NCBI RefSeq assembly: GCF_037126175.1
Contig: NZ_CP146986.1
Location: 2,694,501-2,758,500 of the forward strand
Direction of reading: 5' to 3'
Origin: Pseudomonas sp. RSB 5.4
GTDB lineage: Bacteria > Pseudomonadota > Gammaproteobacteria > Pseudomonadales > Pseudomonadaceae
DNA: 64,000 bases
Shown here: one piece after another, positions 55,700-64,000 of the stretch
How positions within the stretch are numbered: position 1 is the stretch's first letter
Layout: each line of letters starts with the position of its first letter
Notes under the pieces: model-generated
Database searches by the model: none
What the model was told of the DNA's origin: nothing
The model's input: the letters and a program-made list of their open reading frames with translations, nothing else
Made by a program: the position numbers and the translations under genes

Positions 55700-56832
55700 C
55701 GGGAGGCGACCTCCAGCTTCCGATAAATATCCAGATGCTGCTGCACCACCTTATCCAGATCGAATGCGTCCTGGGCCAGACGCCGTCCCGCAGCGCCCAT
55801 GCGTTGGCGCATCAGCCTGTCCTCGATCAATCGCTGCAGCGCATCGGCCAGGGCAACTGAGTCCTTGACTGGAACCAGCAAACCTGTGACGTCACGCTCG
55901 ATTGCATCTCGGCAGCCAGGAACATCAGTGGTAACGACCGCTCTCCCGCAGGCAGCTGCTTCGACCAGCACTTTCGGCAACCCTTCGCGATAGGAAGGCA
56001 AGACCACAATATGCGCTGCGGCGAATAGCGTCGAAATATCCTGGCGGTACCCCAGCAGCTCAACCAGCCCCTCTTCTCGCCAGGCCAGCATTTGCGTATC
56101 GGTGATCGTGGCAGGATTACCGGGATCAACATCCCCGATCAGCTGGAAACGGGCATTGACACCCCGAGCCTTGAGAAGACGTGCCGCTTCGACAAACTCG
56201 ATAACACCCTTGTCACGTAACAGGCGCGCGGCCAGGCTGACAACCGGCGTGTCGGTTTCGATTTCAGACTCAAACGCATAAAGTTCCAGATTCACTCCGG
56301 AACCGCGAATCATCTCAGCCTTTGCACGATCCAGCGCCCCCATTCGAATCAACAACTCGCGATCATCCGGATTCTGGAAAATCACGCGCAGGTTCTTCTT
56401 GCCCAGCGCCAATCGATAGAACGTGCGGACAACGGTGCGCAAAACAGAGGCCTTGAGGCCTTTGGACAAAAAGACAAAACCCAAACCGGACACTGCGGCG
56501 ACAACACTTTTCACAGGCGCCAGGCGAGCGGCAATACCACCGTAAATGACCGGTTTGATGGTAACCAGATGCAGAACCTGCGGCCTGATACGCCAAAGTA
56601 AGCGCCATATCGCGAACAGCGTCAGAAACTCGCGCAGCGGATTACTGCCGCTGCGGGACAAAGGCAAAACATGGTGCACGAAGCCACGCTCAGTGATCGT
56701 CTTCACCGCATCCCCGTCCATACTGGCAACATGAACTTCATAGCCGGCGCTTTGCGCGCCTTCGGCCACGGCCAAACGATGGGATACGAAGAAACCTGGG
56801 TCATTGACTATCATCAAGAAAGTCCGGGCCAT
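55696..56832 (-). CDS. GT4-family glycosyltransferase
   Basis: The 378-residue GT-B protein has FLMIVNDPGFFVSHRLAVAE at the start, as do PglA-like transferases of O-antigen loci, a C-terminal UDP-binding half with VVSLAARLLRDKGVIEFVEA and the EGLPKVLVEAAACGRAVVTT motif (E-x7-E). It adds a sugar to the lipid-linked intermediate at the inner face. Its start overlaps the stop of the asnB-like pseudogene by one base (TAATG). Confidence 0.9.
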   Translation of the reverse strand: MARTFLMIVNDPGFFVSHRLAVAEGAQSAGYEVHVASMDGDAVKTITERGFVHHVLPLSRSGSNPLREFLTLFAIWRLLWRIRPQVLHLVTIKPVIYGGIAARLAPVKSVVAAVSGLGFVFLSKGLKASVLRTVVRTFYRLALGKKNLRVIFQNPDDRELLIRMGALDRAKAEMIRGSGVNLELYAFESEIETDTPVVSLAARLLRDKGVIEFVEAARLLKARGVNARFQLIGDVDPGNPATITDTQMLAWREEGLVELLGYRQDISTLFAAAHIVVLPSYREGLPKVLVEAAACGRAVVTTDVPGCRDAIERDVTGLLVPVKDSVALADALQRLIEDRLMRQRMGAAGRRLAQDAFDLDKVVQQHLDIYRKLEVASR

Positions 56833-58786
56833 TACTGCTCATCCAACCAGGATTGAAACATCAAAACACTCCATAGGTGATGCTGCCAATTGCGCTTGCC
56901 TTCAAGATGTTCTTCCCACATTTTTCGAATAGGCTCGGGATTGAAATAGCCGTCCTTCACGAGTCTTTGTTCCGCAAGAAGTATTTCAGCCCATTCCCGC
57001 AAAGGCCCGCGCAACCAGCTGTCCAGCGGAATACCGAAACCTTGCTTTGGACGCTCGATAAGCTCTTTGGGTACATGACGGTAAAGCACCTGCCGCAACA
57101 GCCACTTCCCTTGGCCCTCGCGAATTTTAAGATTGATCGGCATCCGCCAAGCGAGCTCGAACACCCTGTGATCCAGCATTGGAACTCGGGTTTCCAGGCT
57201 GACCGCCATCGACGCTCTATCCACCTTGACCAGGATGTCGTCTGACATGTAACCCCGGGCGTCCATGGCCATCATCCAATGTTCAAAATTATCGGTCTGC
57301 GGCCAGTTCTCGGAATCTGTAAAAAGATTCTTCGGCTCGCGACCGCCTTTAACAACACTGACGGGATCCGACCAATGACTGTTCAACTGGCGGTAGAACG
57401 CTTCACCGCTCGACAATGCCAAGACCCCTGCCAACTTGTGCGCTTTATCACCCGGTGTGGTCAGGTGGAAACGCTTGGGAAGCAGGGGCTTTGCCACGCC
57501 ATATAGCCTGTCCCAAGTGGACGGCTTGAGTGAACGTAACAGGGTTGCTCCGCAAGCACGTAAAATTCGGGGTAGACGATTCATCCGTCCCCAGACTTTG
57601 CGTGCAACCAGATATCGGTTGTAACCCCCGAACAACTCATCACCCGCATCACCGCTCAGAACGACCTTTACTTGTTGCTCTGCCATCTGGCTGACAAGGA
57701 AGGTCGGGATCTGAGAACTGTCTCCGAACGGCTCGCAGTACATGGACGACAAGCGAGGAATCACTGCGAGTGCATCCTCTGGGCGCACATACAACTCAGA
57801 GTGTTCGGTGCCTAAATGCTTCGCGACGGCTTTGGCATGAATTGCCTCATCATACCCCCCTCGTCAAAGCCAATGGTGAAGGTTTTGATTGGGCGGCTGC
57901 TCTGGGCCTGCATCAGGGCAACAATAGTGCTGCTGTCTACGCCACCGCTAAGGAACGCCCCTAAAGGAACGTCAGCGAGCATCTGTTGACCGATACTCTT
58001 CGACAGTTGCGCCTCCAGAAGATCAACAGCCTCTAGCGGGGTGCCGGTAAATGGTTGCGCTATGCCTTTTTTTACTACCTCATTAACACTCCAGTAGATT
58101 TTTACCTGGGTATTTTTTGCAGTCGATATGTCATCCAGAGACAAGCTCAGATAACCGCCGGCAGGCAATTTGTAGATCCCTTTGTAAATACTGTAGGGAG
58201 CAGGTACGCAGTTGTGACGCAAGTAAAGTGTCAACGCATCGCGATAGACCTCACCGCTGAAATCCGGAAAGGATTTAAGTGCTTTGAGTTCGGAGGCAAA
58301 CAGCAGCGAATTATTCTGCCATCCGTAATAAAGCGGCTTCTCCCCCAATCGATCTCGAGCCAGCGTCAAGAGGTTTTGCTGCTTGTCCCAGAATGCAAAA
58401 GCAAACATCCCGACCGCAGCCTTGAGTGTTTCCTCCACTCCCCAGAAAATCAGACAATTCAGTAAAACCTCGGTATCGGAATGCCCACGCAACTCCAACT
58501 CGCAACCGTCCTCAACCAACCGCTCCCGGAGCTCGTGGTGGTTGTAGATCTCACCATTGAAAACGATGACATAACGTCCGTTGATCGAATGCATAGGCTG
58601 ATGCCCGGCCGGGGAAAGATCGACGATGGCAAGTCGACGGTGCCCCAATGCCAAACCAACCGAGGGATCTACCCATATGCCCGAGTCGTCCGGACCACGG
58701 TGGGTAATCGCATCGTTCATCTTCGTGATGATGGGTTCCAGCTCAAAATTTGAATGTGCACTGAAAAAACCGGTGAACCCACACAT
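56832..58786 (-). pseudogene. Asparagine-synthetase-like amidotransferase, frameshifted (asnB paralogue)
   Basis: The gene is read in two frames. Part one (58786 to 57812) holds MCGFTGFFSAHS with N-terminal nucleophile Cys2 and LSGGVDSSTIVALMQAQSS; it leaves frame at a run of six G (57855-57860 on the plus strand, as C) and stops 20 codons on. Part two (from about 57853 to 56832) continues with YVRPEDALAVIPRLSSMYCE and VVLSGDAGDELFGGYNRYLV. One extra G restores EGGYDEA, matching EPGYNEA in the intact copy at 59928. The frame change may be a real mutation, phase variation or sequencing error. The start is coupled to the upstream gene through TGATG. Confidence 0.85.
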
Positions 58787-59928
58787 CAATGAAATTCCTT
58801 GCTTGCGCTAATTTGCTCATACACTTTGGTGAAGCGCGCCTTCGCACAGTCCATCGTGAAATTATCGAGAACTCTTTGACGAGCTTTCTCACCCAACGCC
58901 AAGCGTTCGTTATGATTAAACGCGATAAGCTTACGTAATCCTTCCGCCAATGCCTCGCAGTTTTCGGGCTCCACTACGATACCTGTTTCATCGAGCAAGA
59001 ACGCCGCATCACCTACATGGGTAGCTACGCAAGGCAGTCCGACAGTCATGGCCTCCCCCAAAACATTGGGGAAGCCCTCCGTTCGAGAGTGAAGACAAAA
59101 GATATCCATTGCTTTCAGGCAAGCTGCAACATCACGTCTTTCACCAAGCAATACAAAACGATCAGAATAGCCGGAAGCCTCTATCCACGAGATCAACGTC
59201 TTATTGTCACGATTCAGGTCACGTCCGACCAGCAAAAACTTGACATTCGGACTTTCGGCGCATATCAGAAGTGCCGCTCTCACGAAATTTTCATGGTCTT
59301 TGTCGGGATTATATCTACCCAAACTTCCAACGACTAAATCGCCAGAAGCAAAGAGCGCAGCAGCGCGAATGGAGTTTCGCTCTTCCGTGGTGGCCGTTAG
59401 CACCTCTGGATTAAATCCATTGGGGATAACGATAATCTTGCTATTGTCATAGCCGATATTTACATGAGCCTTGCGAGAAGCTTCGGCAGCGCACACAATG
59501 ACTCTAGGGATACTGCTCGAAAGAGCAGCGCACACTTTCCTTATCAGCCGTGTTACGCGACTGACGCCTCCGCCAACATCGGTCGTTCGAATTCCCCAAA
59601 TTACATTTCGAATACCCGCTAAACGCGCCGCTACCCCGCCAATCAGATCGGCGTGATACATCCAGGTTTGCACGATGTCCGGCCGATTGAGGCGAAAGAA
59701 GCGATAAAGTTTATACATCACTTTAGGGATATCATATATCCCACGCATTCCCATCATAATGACGTTAATGCCCTGTTTTTGAAGCTGCGGACCAACTTTC
59801 CCGAGATCAGTGAGGGATATGACAAAATGCTCCTGCGCAGTATCATCCCGGAAAGATCCAACCAGTCGCTGAAGCATCAGCTCTGCCCCACCGACGTTCA
59901 AGCCGATGATTACATGCACTACTCTCAT
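58786..59928 (-). CDS. GT4-family glycosyltransferase
   Basis: The 380-residue protein starts MRVVHVIIGLNVGGAELMLQ, a common GT4 start, with NIGYDNSKIIVIPNGFNPEV in the middle and SRTEGFPNVLGEAMTVGLPC (E-x7-E) and DETGIVVEPENCEALAEGL near the end. It lies between the two asnB-like copies, with one-base overlaps at both ends (TAATG before it, TGATG after it), so all are coupled. Sugar unknown. Confidence 0.9.
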   Translation of the reverse strand: MRVVHVIIGLNVGGAELMLQRLVGSFRDDTAQEHFVISLTDLGKVGPQLQKQGINVIMMGMRGIYDIPKVMYKLYRFFRLNRPDIVQTWMYHADLIGGVAARLAGIRNVIWGIRTTDVGGGVSRVTRLIRKVCAALSSSIPRVIVCAAEASRKAHVNIGYDNSKIIVIPNGFNPEVLTATTEERNSIRAAALFASGDLVVGSLGRYNPDKDHENFVRAALLICAESPNVKFLLVGRDLNRDNKTLISWIEASGYSDRFVLLGERRDVAACLKAMDIFCLHSRTEGFPNVLGEAMTVGLPCVATHVGDAAFLLDETGIVVEPENCEALAEGLRKLIAFNHNERLALGEKARQRVLDNFTMDCAKARFTKVYEQISASKEFH

Positions 59929-61814
59929 TAAGCCTGTACCTCATACCAGGCTTGGAACATCAAAATGCTCCAAAGCTTGGTGGAATGATCCACCCTGCCT
60001 TTCAAGTGCTCCGACCAGATCTTCCTGACTAGGGGAACGCTGAAGAATCCCTCATTCCTCAATCGCACCTCACCAAGTAAAGTCTCGGCCCAATCCTTCA
60101 ACGGCCCTCGAAGCCAGGCGCCAACAGGAATTGAAAAACCCTTTTTCGGGCGTTCGATCAACTCCCGAGGAACGTGGCGATACAGCACCTCACGGAGAAT
60201 CCATTTTCCCTTCCCATTACGAATTTTCATATGCAAAGGTAGCGTCCATGCGAACTCCACAACCCGATGATCGAGCATGGGAACGCGCGTCTCGAGACTG
60301 TTAGCCATCGCAGCGCGATCAACCTTGACCAGGATATCGTCGACCATATAAGTCGCTGAATCAATAGCCATCATCCAATTCTGATAACTATCAGTGGCAG
60401 GCCAGTCGTTGCAGTTATTCAGAATAGTCATCGGTTCATGCCCCCCTAGAACAAGCTCATCGGGATTTTGCCAATGGCTGATCAAACGACGATAAAAGTC
60501 TTCGCCACTTGTTGAAGGCATAACATTGGATAATTTCTTTAGCTTTTCCGGCACAGGTCCTGCTGCCAGCAATGTTTGAAGCCCCTGGCGCAACGGAAGC
60601 GGTGCTTTGCTCAGATTGTTCCATATTTTGGGCGACATTTGATAAGTGTTATAACCACCAAAAAGCTCATCACCAGCATCGCCACTTAAAGATACCGTCA
60701 CATGCTCCCGAGCCATTTGACTGATAAGAAAGGTAGGTATTTGCGAACTATCAGCAAATGGCTCACAATAAATATGTGGTAATTTTGGAATCAACGATAA
60801 CGCATCATTGGAACCGACATAGATTTCCGAATGTTCCGTGCGCAAATGCTCTGACACAGCCAGCGCATGCTCTGCCTCATTATAACCTGGCTCATTAAAA
60901 CCGATAGTAAACGTCTTGACAGGCCGACTACTTTGGGCCTGCATTAGTGAAACAATTGTACTACTGTCCACTCCACCACTCAAAAAAGCACCGAGCGGCA
61001 CATCAGAAAGCATCTGCCCTTGAATGCTTTTATTTAACTGGTGCTCCAAAGCATCTATCGCCTCGACATCGGACCCTGCGAACTGTTTTTTTAATCCGTT
61101 ATTGATAGCGTCGTTGAGTTTCCAGTAAGCACGCGGCTGGCAACTCTTGGAAAAATCTTCAACTTTTATACTGACATAGTGCCCCGGCAGCAGCTTTTGT
61201 ATTCCTTGGTAAATACTCAATGGGGCAGGAATATAGTTATGGCGCATAAACAAAGAAATCGCATCACGATTAATTTCTGCCTTGAATGACGGATGCACTT
61301 TTAGCGACTTAAGCTCGGAACCGAATAGCAGTACATCACCTTGCCATCCCCAATAGAGTGGTTTTTCTCCAAGTCGATCGCGCGCCAAGGTGAGCTTACG
61401 ATCTTGCAAATCCCACAGAGCAATGGCGAACATCCCCACTGTAGCGACGAGTGTCTTTTCAACTCCCCAGCACGTAAAACAGGCAAGCAGGGTTTCGGTA
61501 TCGGAATGGCCTTTCCAAGCTTCTGTCCACCCCTCAGTAATCAGTTTCTCGCGCAAATCCAGATGATTGTAGATCTCACCATTAAAAGCGATGACATAGC
61601 GGCCGCATTGGGAAGACATTGGCTGATGACCTGCAGCCGAGATGTCGACAATCGCGAGTCGGCGATGCGAAAGGCCGATGCGCCCCTCCGCCCCCAACCA
61701 CTCACCATGATCATCAGGTCCTCTATGCAAAAGCGTGTCGCCCATTTTTTTGAGCAAATCCGTGGAGCTGGAAGCATCCGCTTTGGGTGTAAAAAATCCG
61801 GAAAAGCCACACAT
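59928..61814 (-). CDS. Asparagine-synthetase-like glutamine amidotransferase (AsnB type)
   Basis: The 628-residue protein is intact: class II GATase domain (Cys2; RGPDDHGEW; NGEIYNH near residue 80; DRLGEKPLYWG), then the ATP PPi-loop LSGGVDSSTIV (residues 279-288) and the synthetase domain with SLSGDAGDELFGGYNTYQM and VKVDRAAMANSLETRVPMLD. In sugar loci such enzymes (e.g. WbpS-like) amidate uronic acids to uronamides. Start codon has only a weak Shine-Dalgarno. A tandem paralogue at 56832 is frameshifted. Confidence 0.9.
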   Translation of the reverse strand: MCGFSGFFTPKADASSSTDLLKKMGDTLLHRGPDDHGEWLGAEGRIGLSHRRLAIVDISAAGHQPMSSQCGRYVIAFNGEIYNHLDLREKLITEGWTEAWKGHSDTETLLACFTCWGVEKTLVATVGMFAIALWDLQDRKLTLARDRLGEKPLYWGWQGDVLLFGSELKSLKVHPSFKAEINRDAISLFMRHNYIPAPLSIYQGIQKLLPGHYVSIKVEDFSKSCQPRAYWKLNDAINNGLKKQFAGSDVEAIDALEHQLNKSIQGQMLSDVPLGAFLSGGVDSSTIVSLMQAQSSRPVKTFTIGFNEPGYNEAEHALAVSEHLRTEHSEIYVGSNDALSLIPKLPHIYCEPFADSSQIPTFLISQMAREHVTVSLSGDAGDELFGGYNTYQMSPKIWNNLSKAPLPLRQGLQTLLAAGPVPEKLKKLSNVMPSTSGEDFYRRLISHWQNPDELVLGGHEPMTILNNCNDWPATDSYQNWMMAIDSATYMVDDILVKVDRAAMANSLETRVPMLDHRVVEFAWTLPLHMKIRNGKGKWILREVLYRHVPRELIERPKKGFSIPVGAWLRGPLKDWAETLLGEVRLRNEGFFSVPLVRKIWSEHLKGRVDHSTKLWSILMFQAWYEVQA

Positions 61815-61893
61815 TGGTTCTAAGTATCCCTGATTTAACCGCCTGATGACGACTTGAAGAAAATATATAAACTGGAAACTCTAAATCCATTCA

Positions 61894-62883
61894 CTACATA
61901 TAATTTTCGACTCCCCAACCGAGTCCAGGCTGGAAGAATCTTGGATACCACTGCATAACAAAATAAAACAAAAAAAGCAACAAATAAGCTTGCAATCTCC
62001 AGAACGTCAACTGTAGTCCAGATACCAGAATCAAAATTAGCGCACTTTCAAAAATCCTCGCAGACACCGGAAGAAAGAAATAGGTCGAAAGATAGAAAAT
62101 CAGCATCCCTATTTGAAATCCGTTTTCTTTTATGAATTCTTTACCCTGTGAAAAATAAACAAATGCAACCGCACTCCAGAAAACAAACCCCAAACCACTT
62201 ATCTCTAAGTTATTCTCTCCATAAACCCCCGCCTGACGTGCCCCAAGGCTGGAAGCAAGAGCAAGCGTCAAGAGCGATGCAGCGCACCCCACCAATGCAA
62301 ATGACATCACCCGCAATCCGGAAGAGAATTTTAGAAGGCGCAAGCATACATTGCAATAATAGACGGCAACCACAAAGAAAAACGAAGCATGAATAAATGG
62401 GGTGAGCAGTATCAGTAAGTTACGGGAGTACTTGCCACCAGCAAACCACCCCAACAAAAATACAGAAACACAGAACCCCTGACGTAGATGAATCACGTAA
62501 TTTTTTAGAACCTGAGGCAAAAGAAGAAAGAGAAACAGAACGAAAAAAAACCGACTGTCTATCTTCAGAATCAAATAAGAACTGACAAAGGCCGAGAAGA
62601 ATATAATAACACGCACAGTTTCCTGGTCATTTAACACCAGAGAAAGCAACATATTCACAAAAAGCCAAAATGGCTCATTTGTAAAAAAATGAGCCAGCCC
62701 TTCATTTAATCCACGAGTTATTAGCTCTGAAGAGTTTTCAACATAAAGCAGATAATTGTCCCGATCTACAAATGCATCTACGGGTAGCGATGCGAGAACC
62801 GAGGCGAAGATAAGCGCAAGCAAAAAAGACGCAACCGTATAAAGGGGCGTGGATTTGAACTTTATAACTTTTAAATTGTCCAC
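61894..62883 (-). CDS. EpsG-family membrane protein, probable O-antigen polymerase (Wzy)
   Basis: The 329-residue protein has about ten hydrophobic segments and the EpsG-like order: N-terminal DRDNYLLYVENSSELITRGL, NEPFWLFVNMLLSLVL, HLRQGFCVSVFLLGWF and HASFFFVVAVYY. Such proteins replace classical Wzy in many loci. A GTG start at 62883 has AGGTGCAATAA. It is AT-rich by eye compared with the genes to the left. No other polymerase is in the window, so a Wzy role is likely but not proven. Confidence 0.78.
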   Translation of the reverse strand: MDNLKVIKFKSTPLYTVASFLLALIFASVLASLPVDAFVDRDNYLLYVENSSELITRGLNEGLAHFFTNEPFWLFVNMLLSLVLNDQETVRVIIFFSAFVSSYLILKIDSRFFFVLFLFLLLPQVLKNYVIHLRQGFCVSVFLLGWFAGGKYSRNLLILLTPFIHASFFFVVAVYYCNVCLRLLKFSSGLRVMSFALVGCAASLLTLALASSLGARQAGVYGENNLEISGLGFVFWSAVAFVYFSQGKEFIKENGFQIGMLIFYLSTYFFLPVSARIFESALILILVSGLQLTFWRLQAYLLLFLFYFVMQWYPRFFQPGLGWGVENYM

Positions 62884-62931
62884 TTATTGCACCTGAATCA
62901 AGCATTACTATAATTACTATAAACAGCGCGA

Positions 62932-64000
62932 TCACTCTGCTGAACTGACAACCTGACTTAACGTTTTACCTGCCAACTTCAGCCGCACAGAGTAAGTACC
63001 AACACTCGCCGTGTATAAAATCCGGAACAACCATGACTGTCTATTGCCTAGCGAGGACTTCAGCACAGCAAAGCCATTCACCTTAGAGAAATTTTCTACA
63101 CACGCCCCCATCGAAAATATTTCTGATTTCTTTATGTGCGCATGACTAAGCAAAGCCTTCTCACCTTCTGAACTATTATAAAAATCCAGAAGTAGATTCA
63201 TGACATCTTTTTTTGGATAGAGATTATCTTCGTTATAAGAAAAACCAGGAATCTCACTGAAGAAACCATACGTTTCAGCTTCAGTAATGCTCTCTATACC
63301 GACGATTGCCGGAACACCCAAGCCAGAGGCTTCGATCAGTGCTGTACCAGAACCGACAAAAATGTCAAAACCCGCTACAACGTTTGAAAATTCGGAATAG
63401 TTAAAGCCACCCTTTAACTTAATCACGGCATCTAACTTGAGTTCACTAATCCTTTCAGAGATTTTTTCCTTTAACGGACCTTCTCCATAGATGTCATAGC
63501 TGACTTCAATCCCTTCATCCATGATTTTATCGACAACATCAAGCATCCAAATATTATAAGTCTTAAAGTCAACAAGCCGCCCAACAGTACCTATTTTCAG
63601 ACAATTGCTGAAAATCTTTGGCTGCGCTTCCTTCCGTTGATCAATGACTCCTAATGGAAAGACATGTACATTACTGAAGTCTTTACCGGTCATACTGAAA
63701 TAAAACTCAACCATTTTCTCGTTGAAAAACATCAACGCATTGTGTTTATGCAGCATGTTAAAAAAGTCGCGATTACATTTTTCAAAAAAAGGTAACCTAT
63801 TTAACTTACGCCCCCAACAAAACTCCATTGAATGGTACAGACCAATGGAAATTGGAAGTTCTCGACCCACCGAAGAGGCAAGTCGCAAAACCATGTGTGC
63901 ACAAAAACCATTAGACACATGAGCTGACTCAACGGAATCTACAATTTCCTTTACAATTTCGCTTCGGAGAGGATACAGCAGAGAGAACTGGTAAAAAATA
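62932..64000 (-). CDS. Glycosyltransferase (GT4-like), 5' part outside the window
   Basis: The C-terminal 328 residues (from VSNGFCAHMVLR) are visible and the frame stays open to the window edge (IFYQFSLLYPLRSEIVKEIV before it), so the N-terminus is cut off. It has a GT-B second half: KIGTVGRLVDFKTYNIWMLD, VSYDIYGEGPLKEKISE, DIFVGSGTALIEASGLGVPA (acceptor of the nucleotide diphosphate with E in the E-x7-E-like segment). Codon use is AT-rich and unlike the first 50 kb. Confidence 0.8.
   Translation of the reverse strand, partial: IFYQFSLLYPLRSEIVKEIVDSVESAHVSNGFCAHMVLRLASSVGRELPISIGLYHSMEFCWGRKLNRLPFFEKCNRDFFNMLHKHNALMFFNEKMVEFYFSMTGKDFSNVHVFPLGVIDQRKEAQPKIFSNCLKIGTVGRLVDFKTYNIWMLDVVDKIMDEGIEVSYDIYGEGPLKEKISERISELKLDAVIKLKGGFNYSEFSNVVAGFDIFVGSGTALIEASGLGVPAIVGIESITEAETYGFFSEIPGFSYNEDNLYPKKDVMNLLLDFYNSSEGEKALLSHAHIKKSEIFSMGACVENFSKVNGFAVLKSSLGNRQSWLFRILYTASVGTYSVRLKLAGKTLSQVVSSAE

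Noticed and set aside
56832..57794. Second half of the split asnB as a separate gene starting at TTG
   Set aside because: It has no ribosome site and lacks the SGGVDS loop; it aligns directly with the second half of the intact paralogue.
62932..63918. Complete glycosyltransferase gene starting with GTG at 63918
   Set aside because: The frame stays open to the window edge and the upstream residues fit a GT-B N-terminal domain, so the gene is cut by the window and not complete.

Overview
The window reads as a chromosomal stretch of a fluorescent Pseudomonas (P. fluorescens/koreensis/putida-like). The evidence is a GC-rich gamma-proteobacterial gene set with Pseudomonas hallmarks (oprI, earP-efp, ohrR-ohr, cysB, class II DAHP synthase, wbpM/wbpL) and many copies of the palindromic repeat GTGGGAGCGGGCTTGCTCGC, the typical REP/REPIN element of this group. 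No rRNA, tRNA, CRISPR array, IS element or prophage was recognised.

Layout. 0-14.6 kb: housekeeping genes: thiopurine methyltransferase, a DODA-type dioxygenase, the cold-shock helicase DeaD, a crotonase, a spermidine-synthase-like protein, class II DAHP synthase, an AlkX/YcaQ-type glycosylase, two LysR regulators around a TauE/SafE permease, the peroxide-stress pair ohrR-ohr, and the EF-P rhamnosylation pair earP-efp. 14.7-21.6 kb: a membrane protein and a Gre-like factor, cysB, a universal stress protein, a cytosolic 5'-nucleotidase, a ketopantoate-reductase-like enzyme, a thioredoxin-fold protein, a PilZ protein, class I DAHP synthase and a GNAT acetyltransferase. 22-29.5 kb: the major lipoprotein OprI beside an L,D-transpeptidase, tesA divergent from a lipoprotein/FtsX-type ABC exporter, greB, and DoxX. 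29.6-37.7 kb: an MltF-type transglycosylase, tatD, a chemoreceptor, a DUF962/Mpo1-like protein, a TesB-like thioesterase, a CHAD protein, a small lipoprotein and a patatin. 37.9-46.05 kb: the complete high-affinity potassium operon kdpFABCDE on the minus strand, interrupted by two repeat elements. 46.5-50.9 kb: ethanolamine-type permease, a DUF2897 protein, a TetR regulator and a ketosynthase + SDR pair. 51.1-64.0 kb: one minus-strand surface-polysaccharide (O-antigen) locus, read from the right edge: glycosyltransferase (cut by the window), EpsG/Wzy-like polymerase, asparagine-synthetase-like amidotransferase, glycosyltransferase, a second but frameshifted amidotransferase, glycosyltransferase, NAD-dependent epimerase, WbpL, WbpM, and ComEA at its end.

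The most unusual parts are the O-antigen locus (two paralogous asnB-like genes, one split at a G6 tract; AT-rich right end; no REPINs), the duplicated promoter/operator shared by ohrR and ohr, and the kdp operon carrying a 160-bp inverted-repeat element between kdpB and kdpC and a REPIN between kdpC and kdpD. I found no clearly novel defence or enzymatic system. Start sites were chosen by Shine-Dalgarno position and family length, so several coding regions are shorter than the longest open frame.
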